The notes beneath the pieces were generated by a model. The model searched no databases and was not told where the DNA came from. It saw only the letters and a list, made by a program, of their open reading frames with translations. From DAOUKH01 sp964291475 (GTDB lineage Bacteria > Chloroflexota > Dehalococcoidia > SHYB01), in NCBI GenBank assembly GCA_964291475.2, contig OZ220069.1:1-64000 (forward strand): DNA of 64,000 bases, written 5' to 3'. Every line of letters starts with the position of its first letter. Position 1 is the stretch's first letter. The position numbers and the translations under genes are program-made. Positions 8,742 through 19,100 of the stretch are shown piece by piece.

Positions 8742-9644
8742 ATGGCCACAACAGGCAGAGAGCAGACGCTCTATCGCCACTACATCATCGAAGAGTACCT
8801 CCTCGAAGAGGAGCCCTTCTATCTGCCGGTCAACGACGAGGTGGACGTCTTCGAGGCGGCCTACAAGACCAAGATCCCGGTGCTGCTGAAGGGGCCGACG
8901 GGCTGCGGCAAGACGCGGTTCGTGGAGTACATGTCGTGGCGGCTGGGCCGCCCCCTGGTACGAGGCAAGAAACGCGGCAAGGCGGCCTCGAAGAATGGGG
9001 CCGGCAAAGGACTGCCCCTGGTCACCATCGCCTGCCACGAGGACCTGACCTCCAGCGACCTGGTGGGCCGCTATCTTTTGGAGGGACAGGAGACGAAGTG
9101 GATCGACGGGCCGCTGAGCCGGGCGGTGAAGGCCGGGGCCATCTGCTACCTCGACGAAATCGTCGAGGCGCGGAAGGACACGACGGTGCTCATCCACCCG
9201 CTGACCGACCACCGGCGCCTGCTGCCCGTGGAGAAGCGCGGCGAGATCCTTGAGGCCAGCGACCAATTCCTGCTGGTGATGTCGTACAACCCCGGCTACC
9301 AGAGCGCGCTGAAGGATCTGAAGCACAGCACGCGCCAGCGGTTCATCTCGCTGGAGTTCGACTACTCCCCCAGAGAAATCGAGACACAGGTGATCGAACA
9401 CGAGGCCGGCGTGGGGCCAGAAGTGGCGATGAATCTCGCCAAGCTCGGCGAGAAGGTGCGGCACCTCAAGGACCACGGCCTGCACGAAGGCGTGAGCACC
9501 CGCCTGCTCATTTACGCGGGGCGGCTGATCGCGGGGGGCATCCCGCCGCGCCGCGCCTGTCAGGCGGCGGTGGTGTGGGGGCTGACCGACGACCACGAGG
9601 TGCAGCGCAGCATCGAAGAAGTCGTCTCGAGCATCTTCCCCTAG
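8742..9644 (+). CDS. CbbQ/NirQ/NorQ-type MoxR-family AAA+ ATPase
   Basis: The family forms ring ATPases that, with a VWA partner, remodel or load metal into target enzymes such as Rubisco or nitric oxide reductase. Walker A GPTGCGKT is at 51-58, Walker B AICYLDE at 133-139, sensor-1 Asn is in SYNPGYQS, and STRQRF supplies the arginine finger; the C-terminal CbbQ lid follows. A Lys-rich insert (RGKKRGKAASKNGAGKG, about 74-90) splits the usually continuous stretch before VTIACHEDLTSSDLVGRYLL. The ATG at 8742 was chosen because homology begins there and AGTAGGGG precedes it. No Rubisco or Nor gene is nearby, so the client is unknown. Confidence 0.88.
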   Translation: MATTGREQTLYRHYIIEEYLLEEEPFYLPVNDEVDVFEAAYKTKIPVLLKGPTGCGKTRFVEYMSWRLGRPLVRGKKRGKAASKNGAGKGLPLVTIACHEDLTSSDLVGRYLLEGQETKWIDGPLSRAVKAGAICYLDEIVEARKDTTVLIHPLTDHRRLLPVEKRGEILEASDQFLLVMSYNPGYQSALKDLKHSTRQRFISLEFDYSPREIETQVIEHEAGVGPEVAMNLAKLGEKVRHLKDHGLHEGVSTRLLIYAGRLIAGGIPPRRACQAAVVWGLTDDHEVQRSIEEVVSSIFP

Positions 9645-9704
9645 GCCCGGCGGCGGGCGGCGCCCCGCCAGTGAGGTCGAGAGTCCGGCGATGGATATGC
9701 TTCC

Positions 9705-12700
9705 GTGACGGATAAGACTTACGACCCCGCCACGTTCGAATCGCAACTGCAGCGATTCCCCGTCTCCGTGGTCACCGAGTTCCGCGGCGCCGAGGAAGCA
9801 GCCCGCAAGCACCTCGGCGCCGACGACTACCAGGCATGGGCGGCTGAGGGAGTCTCGCTCGCGCAGCACACCTTCCGCTCGTGGGAGGCGGCGACCGAGT
9901 ACTTCAAGTCGACGCCGCGCGTCGTGCAAGCGCTCGATTTCCCCGAGGTGATGGAATGGGCCCGGTGGGGCCGGGCGCTGTCGTCCGACTCGCCGGTGAT
10001 CTCGTCGTCCTTCTTCCGCGCCACGCCCGAGGTGATTCCCTACGTTCGCGGCTCGGAGCTGGGACGCTGGGCCGGCGTCGGCAAACGGCTCTACAAGGGA
10101 ACATGGAAGTCGAGCTCCCTCGCCTCTACCTACTTCGAGGCGAGCCCCCGCCTGCTGGGCGCGCTCACCCTCGAGGAACTGGAAGACCTCGTCGACTTCA
10201 TCGACAGCCTGGCCCAGAAATCGTACGACCTGGCGAACGAGTGCCTCGCGCTGGCGAGCGGCGTCTTTCCCAAGATCGACCCCGGCGACCGGGTCAGCTT
10301 CCTGAACCTGGGGTCGGTGCTGGTGCGCGGGAACTGGCGCGACGTCAAACCGTATTTCGAGAACGGCCCGAAGATCATCGAGCGCGTGGAGCCCGGCCAG
10401 CGCGGGCGCTTCCTCAACTTGGCGCAGCAGCTCTCGCAGCAGGGGGCGGGCAACACCATCACGTTTCTCGTGGAAGCCTCCGCCGCCCTTGGCGAGGTGC
10501 ACCCCGATTGGCACGGCCCGCTGCTTGATATGGCCGACCGCCTCGCCGACCACTCGGCCGCCGCGGTGGGAGAGTTCGTCAAGAACGCGCCGGTGGTGAT
10601 GAACCGGCTGCACGGCGAGCGGCTTGAGGGGTGGTTCAACGCGGGGCTGCGCGTCCTCGATGAGAACGAGGACGGCGGCCTCGCCTTCTTCCGCCTCGAG
10701 TCGGGCCGCGCCGAGCGGGCCATCGAGGACTTGTCGTCGGGGCTCGACCTCACGCGCGTGAACGAAGTCCTCACCATGTATTGCCGCGCGCTCGCGGGGC
10801 AGCGAGTCGAGCTGCGGCCCACCGACGAGCTCCAGGGCAAGGGCATCGGCTGGACGTCGTCGGACTATGCCACGACGGAGGGCGACAACATCTTCCTCCC
10901 CGGGTTCGTGGAGCGGTACACCACGAAGGACGAAAACTTCGCCTGGTTCAAGGTCATCGCCACCCACCAGGTCGGGCACCTGGAGTTCGGGAGCTTCGGC
11001 TTCGAGTTCGACAAGCCGTCCACGGTCTTCGCGGCTGAGGAGCAGCGGACCGTCCTAGGTAAGCGCGACGGCGACGGCGGCGCCCGCATCGACCTCGAAC
11101 GCTTCTTCGATCTGTTCAGCGACCGGCGGCTCGCCTCGGACATCTTCATGCTCGTCGAGGACGGACGCATCGACCACCGCGTGAAGTACGAGTACGCCGG
11201 CATCGGCGAGAGCTACCGGCGCGTGCAGCGCGAGTCGCTGCGCTCGCGCCCCGAACCCGACAGCCTGCCGCTGCGTGAGGCCGCCATGGAAGTGCTGGTG
11301 CGGCTGAGCCTGGAGGAGGAGGGCGCGGTAAAGACGCCCGCCGAGATATCGGAGCACCTCGACGCGCTGGCCGTGCTGGTTCGGACCATGCAGCACGAGG
11401 AACGGACGGTCGAGGACACGGCGGAGGCGACGATCCGCATCTACGACCTGCTGAGCACGGTACCCAACGTCGAGGCCGACCCCGAGGGTGGCGAAGAACG
11501 CAGCATGGACGAGATGGGGCAGGACGCCGACGAGGGCGACGTCGACCAGATGCTGCAAGACCTCATGGAAGGCGCCTCTGGGGAGGGTCAGCCCGACGGC
11601 GAGGAGCAGGAGTACAAGAGCCCCCAGATGGTGGAGTTCCGCGGCGAGTTCAAGCCAGAGCTCGTGCAGGCTTTCGACAACCTCAAGAACGAGCGCTCGA
11701 AGGCGCAGAACCCCATGGAGATCACGGGGCTTTCCGAGGAAGACCTGCGCCAGTTGCTCGAAAAGTCGGCGGAGATCGAGGTCGCCGAGGCGCAAGAGGG
11801 CGACCTGCCGCAGTCGTCGAGCCAGTTCGTCGACAACCTGATCAACGAGGCGGCGCGGCAGCAGCAGGCCAAGTCGAAGCAAGGGACGCAGTTCCAGCAC
11901 AGTGAGGACGACGACGCGCCGCTCGCGGGCGAGGCGGAGACCTTCCTCTACGACGAGTGGGACTTCCGGGCCGGCGACTACAAGCCCCGCTGGTGCGCGG
12001 TGCGCGAGAAGCGCATGGATGAGGGCACCGTCGACTTCTTCGAGCGCACACTGCGGGCGCACTACGGGCTGGTCTCGCGCATCAAGAAGCAGTTCGAGTC
12101 GCTGGCGCCCGAGCAGCTGCGGCGGGTCAAGCACCTTCCCGACGGCGAGGAGTACGACTTCGATCTCGTCGTTGAGGCCATGATCCAAGCGCGGGCCGGC
12201 GACACGCCGACAGACAAGATCTACTGGCGGCGCAACAAGATCGAGCGCGACGTGGCGGTGAGCTTCCTGCTCGACATGAGCGCCTCGACCGCGGAGGCCG
12301 TCGACGAGACCCGCCGGCAGTTCGACTCGTGGGACTTCCCCGACGACCCGCGCGACTACATGACGTGGCTCCGCACGCGCCGCGAGGAGATGAGCCGCCG
12401 CACCTACAAGCGGATCATCGACATCGAAAAAGAGAGCACGGTGCTGCTCATCAAGGCCCTGGAGGCCATCGGCGACCAATACGGCATCTATGGCTTCTCC
12501 GGCTACGGCCGGGAAAACGTCGAGTTCTACGTGGTCAAGGACATCGCCGAGACTTTCGGGGAGAACGTGAAGCGCCGCCTCGACAAGATCACGCCGATGC
12601 ATGCCACGCGCATGGGGCCGGCGATCCGGCACGCGGTCAGCAAGCTCGACGACCACGAGGCCCGCACCAAGGTGCTCTTCCTGCTCAGCGACGGCCGGCC

Positions 12701-12938
12701 ACAGGACCGGGGCTACAGCCGCGAGGGCGTGGAGAAGGAGTACGCGGTCCACGACACGCGCATGGCGCTGCTCGAAGCGCGGCGCTTGGGAATCACGCCG
12801 TTCTGCCTCACCGTCGACCGGGCCGGCCACGACTACCTGAAGACGATGATGGGCGGCGACATGGGCTACGAGGTCGTCGCCGACATCCACACGCTCCCGG
12901 AGCGGTTGCCGCAGCTCTACCGCCGGCTCACGGTGTAG
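9705..12938 (+). CDS. CbbO/NorD-like von Willebrand factor A domain protein
   Basis: Large (1077 aa) partner of the preceding AAA+ ATPase. The N-terminal half is helical and repetitive (recurring FF.A.P.. segments over about 1-340). HQVGHLEFGSFGF near 425 looks like a degenerate HExxH, and an acidic low-complexity stretch follows near 590-640. The C-terminal VWA domain has MIDAS DMSAS near 858 and LFLLSDGRPQD near 985. The start is GTG at 9705, 60 bp after the ATPase stop. VWA/AAA+ pairs of this kind act as enzyme activases (CbbQO, NorQD); with no such target gene beside it the client here is not evident. Confidence 0.85.
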   Translation: MTDKTYDPATFESQLQRFPVSVVTEFRGAEEAARKHLGADDYQAWAAEGVSLAQHTFRSWEAATEYFKSTPRVVQALDFPEVMEWARWGRALSSDSPVISSSFFRATPEVIPYVRGSELGRWAGVGKRLYKGTWKSSSLASTYFEASPRLLGALTLEELEDLVDFIDSLAQKSYDLANECLALASGVFPKIDPGDRVSFLNLGSVLVRGNWRDVKPYFENGPKIIERVEPGQRGRFLNLAQQLSQQGAGNTITFLVEASAALGEVHPDWHGPLLDMADRLADHSAAAVGEFVKNAPVVMNRLHGERLEGWFNAGLRVLDENEDGGLAFFRLESGRAERAIEDLSSGLDLTRVNEVLTMYCRALAGQRVELRPTDELQGKGIGWTSSDYATTEGDNIFLPGFVERYTTKDENFAWFKVIATHQVGHLEFGSFGFEFDKPSTVFAAEEQRTVLGKRDGDGGARIDLERFFDLFSDRRLASDIFMLVEDGRIDHRVKYEYAGIGESYRRVQRESLRSRPEPDSLPLREAAMEVLVRLSLEEEGAVKTPAEISEHLDALAVLVRTMQHEERTVEDTAEATIRIYDLLSTVPNVEADPEGGEERSMDEMGQDADEGDVDQMLQDLMEGASGEGQPDGEEQEYKSPQMVEFRGEFKPELVQAFDNLKNERSKAQNPMEITGLSEEDLRQLLEKSAEIEVAEAQEGDLPQSSSQFVDNLINEAARQQQAKSKQGTQFQHSEDDDAPLAGEAETFLYDEWDFRAGDYKPRWCAVREKRMDEGTVDFFERTLRAHYGLVSRIKKQFESLAPEQLRRVKHLPDGEEYDFDLVVEAMIQARAGDTPTDKIYWRRNKIERDVAVSFLLDMSASTAEAVDETRRQFDSWDFPDDPRDYMTWLRTRREEMSRRTYKRIIDIEKESTVLLIKALEAIGDQYGIYGFSGYGRENVEFYVVKDIAETFGENVKRRLDKITPMHATRMGPAIRHAVSKLDDHEARTKVLFLLSDGRPQDRGYSREGVEKEYAVHDTRMALLEARRLGITPFCLTVDRAGHDYLKTMMGGDMGYEVVADIHTLPERLPQLYRRLTV

Positions 12939-13103
12939 AACGGCCCGGGCGCAAGCCCTCTCTTCCTCGCGCCCCTTCCTCTTGGATCTGTCCCAACCCG
13001 GGCTGCTATGCCTGGTGCGTGCTACGCTTTGCGCGTCGCGCGCGTGGGAAGCTCTCCTTCGGAAAGCGGTCCCCGGGCACCTCCCCTGTGCAAAGGGAGT
13101 GTG

Positions 13104-13137
13104 ACTAGTTTGTATTGGTTTTGAACTAGTTTAATAC
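13104..13137 (+). promoter_or_regulatory. AT-rich promoter with 21-bp-spaced direct repeat before the giant repeat-protein gene
   Basis: ACTAGTTT occurs at 13104-13111 and again at 13125-13132, exactly 21 bp apart (two helical turns). Overlapping this is TTGTAT (13110-13115), 16 bp, TAATAC (13132-13137), a plausible -35/-10 pair. If used, transcription starts so close to 13150 that the message is nearly leaderless. The local AT-richness contrasts strongly with the neighbourhood. Confidence 0.45.
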
Positions 13138-13149
13138 TTGTTACAATAC

Positions 13150-16100
13150 ATGTGGATGTTTAGCCTGCTCACCTTGAAGAGTCGTGTGCTGGGCTTTGCC
13201 GCGCTGGGTGTGATTGGGATCGCGGCGGCCTTGCCCTTTGCTTTGTCCGAGGATGGCCCATGGGTCGCGGTCAGCTTCGAACAGGGCTCCTACGCCGTCG
13301 CCGAGGGAAACAGCGTCACCGTCACGGTGACGCTCGACGTTGTCCCCGGGCGGGAAGTGGTGGTCCCCATCACCACGACCGAACAGGGCGGCGCGACTGG
13401 CTCGGACTACTCCGGCGTACCCGCCTCCTTGACTTTCGCGAGTTGGGAAGCGGAAAAGACCTTTGCCTTCACCGCCGCGCAGGACACGCTGGACGACGAC
13501 GGCGAATCGGTGAAGCTGGGCCTCGGCAGCCTTCCCACGGGAGTCAATGAAGGCGATAACGACGAGACCGAACTCTTTATCAACGACGACGACGGCGTCG
13601 GCGTCGTTGTGTCAGCGACCGCGCTGACCGTTGATGAGGGAGGCAGTACGACGTACACAGTGGTGCTGGCTTCCCAGCCGACGGCCGACGTCACCGTCTC
13701 CCTCGTGACCTCCGGCGGCTCGGACGTGTCGGTGAACACGAGCAGCCTCACCTTTACCGCGTCCAACTGGGATGACGCACAGACCGTGACGGTGTCCGCC
13801 GCCCAAGACGACGACCATCTCGACGAGAGCGCCACCATCGCTCACGCGGTTGACTCCGATGACAGCGATTACAGCGGCATCCGCATGGCCAGCGTGAGCG
13901 TGACCGTCATCGACGACGAGGACGTGCCGGTCACCGTCAGCTTCGATCAGGCCGCCCATGCCGTCGCCGAGGGGAGCGCGGCGACCGTGAAGGTCACGCT
14001 GAGCGCCGATCCCGAGCGGCAGGTGGTCATTCCCCTCACCAAGAGCGAGCAGGGCGGGGTCACCGGCGCCGACTATTCGGGCGTCCCCGAGACTGTGACG
14101 TTCCAGGACGGGGAGACGGAAAAGACCTTCATATTCACGGCGGTCCAGGACACGTTGGACGACGACGATGAGTCGGTGAAGGTCGGCTTCGGAACCCTGC
14201 CCAACGCCGTCGCGGCCGGCGCCACGAGCGAGACGACGCTTTCCATCAGCGACGACGATGCGCCGTCCGTGACGGTGAATTTCAAGTCCGCCGCCTACAC
14301 GCTTGGGGAGGGCGACGAGGCCACGGTAAGCCTTAGCCTGAGCGCGGATCCGGAACGGCGGGTCGTGGTTCCCATCACGGCAACGGAAGAGAACGGCGCG
14401 AGCAGCGCCGACTACTCGGGCGTGCCCGAGAGCGTGACCTTCGAGAGCGGGGAAACGGAAAAGGCCTTCACGTTCACGGCGGTCCAAGACCGGATCGATG
14501 ACGACGGAGAGAACGACGGCGAATCGGTAAAGGTGGCCTTTGGCGCGTTGCTGCCCGACGGCGTCAGCGAGGGCGCGGCGACCGAGACCACCATCACCAT
14601 CATCGATGACGACGGCGTCGGAATAACGGTCTCGCCGACCACGCTGACTATCGCCGAGGGCCTGAGCAAGCCCTATACGGTGGTGCTGGCCTCGCAACCG
14701 ACAGCGAACGTGACTGTCTCGGTCACGGCGCCGAACAACCCGGACGTAACCGTCGATAAACGCGCGCTCATCTTTACCGCGTCCAACTGGGAAACGGCGC
14801 AAACGGTGACGGTTTCGACCGCCCAGGACTTCGACGGGACCGACGACACCGCCACGATCGCCCACGCGGTTACGGCGGCGGGAAGCGACTACAGCGGCAA
14901 GGCCGTGGCCAGCGTCAACGTGAACGTTCTTGACAGCGACGACGTGCGCGTGAAGGCGAATTTCGAACGGGAAAGCTACAGGGTCACCGAGGGGAGCGCG
15001 GTCACCATCAAGGTGACCCTCGACAAGGACCCCGACCGCCAGGTGGTCATCCCCATCGAGACGGTCGAGCAGAACGGGATGACGTCCGCGGACTACTCAG
15101 GCGTACCGTCTAACGTAACCTTCGAGAGCGGGGAGACCGAGCAGTCCTTTACCTTCACGGCGGTCCAGGATGAGGCGGACGACGATGAAGAGTCGGTGAA
15201 GCTGGACTTCGGGACCCTCCCGACGGCGGTCATCGGCGGCACGACCGACGAGACCACCGTCACCATCGTCGACGACGATCCCACGATAGTCGCGCAAGCC
15301 CCCGAGGCGACGCCGGCGTCGCCGGCGCCACCGGTATCCGTGACGGCGAGCTTCGAGCGGACCGGCTATACGGTCGTCGAGGGGAACGGGGTGACCGTGA
15401 CGCTGACGCTCAGCGCGGACCCGGAGCGGCAGGTGGTGGTCCCCATCGGCCTGACCGAGCAGGACGGCATATCGTCCTCCGACTACTCGGGCGTGCCGGC
15501 GAGCGTCACCTTCGAGAGCGGCGAGACGTCGACTTCCTTCACCTTCACCGCGACGCAGGACGCCGAAGAAGAAGATGATGAGTCGGTGCGGCTGGAATTG
15601 GGAGCTCTACCCGACGCGGTCACCGGGGGGACAAACAAGGCGATCACTATTGTCATCATCGACGATGACAGCCCGGAGCCCATCAGAGAGGTAACGGTGA
15701 CCTTCGAGCAGACCACCTACGCTGTCGAGGAGGGCAGCCGGGTGTCGGTGAAGGTCATGCTCAATGGCGACCCGGGACGCCGGGTGGTCATCCCCATCAC
15801 CCAGACCCGGTACGGCGGCATCACGCCGTCCGACTATTCAGGCGTACCGTCGCAGGTGATCTTCGAGAGCGGCGAGCAAGAGAAGACCTTCGACTTCCAG
15901 GCGACCGACGACATGCTCGACGACGACGCGGAGGCCGTCGCCCTTGGGATCGGCTCACCGCTGCCCGACGCGGTGACCCTGGGCTCCAACAACCAAGCGA
16001 TGGTCAACATCAACGACAACGATGGCGTCGGGGTGCGGATCTCTCCAAGCAGCCTGACCATCGACGAGGGTGAAGAGGACACCTACACCGTGAGGCTGAA

Positions 16101-19100
16101 TTCCCAGCCCACCGCCGACGTCGTCGTCACGGTCGGCACGCCAACCGACCCCGACGTATCTGTAGACGAGACGACCCTCACCTTCACCGACTCCACTTGG
16201 GACAATCCGCAAACGGTCACCGTCTCCACCGAGCAGGACGACGACTACCTCGACGAGACCGCGACCATCTCGCATACGGCTACCTCCACCGACGCCGACT
16301 ACGACGGCGTCCGCGTGCGCAGCCTCAACGTGAAGGTGGTCGACGACGAGGAAGTGCCGGTGGAGGTGAACTTCAAGTCCGCCACCTATTCGGTGAACGA
16401 GGGAGACGCGGTCAGGGTCACGGTGACCCTCGACAAGGACCCTGAGCGAGAGGTCGTGGTCCCCATCACCAAGACCGAGCAGGGCGACGCGAGCACCGAC
16501 GACTACTCCGGCGTGCCCGAGGACGTGACGTTCAGGAGCGGGCAGACGGAGAGGACTTTCATCTTCTCCGCGTACCAAGACAAGCTGGATGATGACGGAG
16601 AGTCGATTGCCTTGGGCTTCGACACCAGTCAGTTGGACGAGGTCAGCGAGGGGACTACCGCCACGGCGACCGTCAGCATCAACGACGACGACGGCGCCGG
16701 CGTGATCGTCTCCCCCACGACGCTCACCATCAACGAAGGCGGAAGCCGGGACTATACGGTGGTGCTGAACTCCCAGCCCACGGCCAACGTCGTCATCACC
16801 GTCTCCAGGACCGGCAGCTCCGACGTATCGACCGACGAAACGACGCTCACCTTCACCGACTCCAATTGGGGCCACAGGCGGACGGTGAGGGTAACGGCGG
16901 CCCACGACGACGCCGACCACCTCGACGAGTCCGCCACCATCTCCCACGTGGCTACTTCCACCGACACCGACTACAACGGCATCAGCGTGGGCAGCGTCGA
17001 GGTGGGCGTCATCGACGATGAGGACGTGCCGGTGACGGTGACCTTCGAGCGGGCCACCTACTTCGTTGACGAGGGCGACCTAGTGACGGTTGAGGTCAGC
17101 CTCAGCGAAGACCCCGAGCGCCGCGTGGTCATCCCTATCAACAAGGTGGAGCAGGACGGCGCGACCAGCTCTGACTATTCGGGGGTGCCCCGCAACGTGA
17201 TCTTCCTGAGCGGGGAGACAGAAAAGTCCTTCAACTTCACTGCGCGCCAGGACACGGTGGACGATGACGACGAATCGGTGAAGCTCGGCTTCGGAACCCT
17301 CCCCAACGCGGTAACGGAGGGGACCAACAGCGAGGCCACGATCGACATCAACGACGACGACAACCCCTTCCTCAAGGTGAACTTCGGCCAGGCTGCCTAC
17401 GCTGTCGCCGAGGGGGGCACGGTGGAGGTGACGGTGACGCTGAGCGCCGATCCCGAGCGCCGGGTGGAAATCCCCATCACCAAGAGCGATCAGGGCGGCG
17501 TGGACAGCACCGACGACTATTCGGGCGTGCCCGAAACTCTGACCTTCGCGAGCGGCGACTCGGAGGAGACGTTCACCTTCACCGCGGCGCAGGACACGCT
17601 CAATGACGATGGGGAGTCGGTGAGGCTGAGCTTCGGCTCCGACCTGCCGAGCCGCATCAGTGGCGGCACCATCGCCCAGACGACGGTCAGTATCAACGAC
17701 GACGACGGCGCCGGCGTGACCATCGAGCCCCTCAGCCTTACCATCGAAGAGGGCTACACCGATACCTATACCGTGGTGTTGACGTCGCAGCCTACGGACG
17801 ACGTCACGGTAACCGTCAACGTGCCCAGTGGCCCCGATATATCTGTTGACGCCACCACGCCCCTTACCTTCACCGATTCCGACTGGAACCAGGAGCAAAC
17901 GGTCATCGTCACCGCCGACCAGGACGACGACCACCTCGATGACGACGGCACGATCACCCACTCGGTCTCGTCCACGGACACCGACTACAACAACTTCGCC
18001 GCCGGGAGTGTCAAGGTAACGACCATCGACGACGAGGATGTGCCGGTCACGGTGAGCTTCGCGGAAGCCGGCTACGAAGTCGCCGAAGGCGGCACGGTGA
18101 CGATCAAAGTGACCCTGGATGTGGACCCCGAACGCTATCTGATCATTCCCATCCAGAAGACCGACCAAGACGGTGCGACCAGCGACGACTACTTGACGTT
18201 GCCCAGGGTCGTCGGTTTCAACAGCGGCGAGACTGAGCACGTATTCGCATTTGCCGCGGAACAAGACACGATCGACGACGACGGCGAGTCGGTGAAGCTG
18301 GCCTTGGACACCAGTCAGCTAGACAGCGTCAGCGATGGGACCGTGATCGAGACGACGGTTTCCATCACCGACGACGACGTGCCGCCCGTTGACGTCAGCT
18401 TCGAGCTCGACGCCTACAGCGTCAACGAGGGCGACGACCTCACGGTGACGGTGAAGCTGAGCGCCGACCCAGAGCGGCAGGTGATCATCCCCATCACCAC
18501 GGCCAAGCAAGATGGGGCGATCGACGCGGACTTCACCGTGCCCGCCGACGTGACCTTCGAGGACGGAGAGACGGAAAAGACCTTCACTTTCACCGCGGTC
18601 GAGGACACGGTGGACGACGACGATGAATCGGTGAAGTTGGGCTTCGACACCAGTTCGCTGCACCGGGTCGGCGATGGCAGCCCGGCCGAGACGACGGTCA
18701 GCATTGACGATGACGACGACCCGCCCGTGACCGTGAGCTTCGAGCATGCGGCCTACAACGTGGCGGAAAGTGACGATTCGACCACCACGAACGTCGCGGA
18801 GAACGAGGTCACGGTGACGGTGAAGCTGAGCGCCGATCCCGAGCGCCGGGTGATCATCCCCATCACCAAGGTGAAGCAGGGCGGGGTCGGCGACGGGGAC
18901 TTCACCGTGCCCGCCGACGTGACCTTCGAAGACGGGGAGACGGAGAAGACCTTCACCTTTACCGCGGTCCACGACACGGTGGACGACGACGATGAGTCGG
19001 TGAAGCTGGGCTTCGACACCAGTTCGCTGGACCGGGTCGGAGTGGGGACAACGGCCGAGACGACGGTCAGCATCGACGACGACGACGACCCGCCCGTCGA

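Noticed and set aside
8742..12938. A Rubisco or nitric oxide reductase locus
   Set aside because: Only the activase pair is present; neither cbbL/S nor norB/C is in the window.
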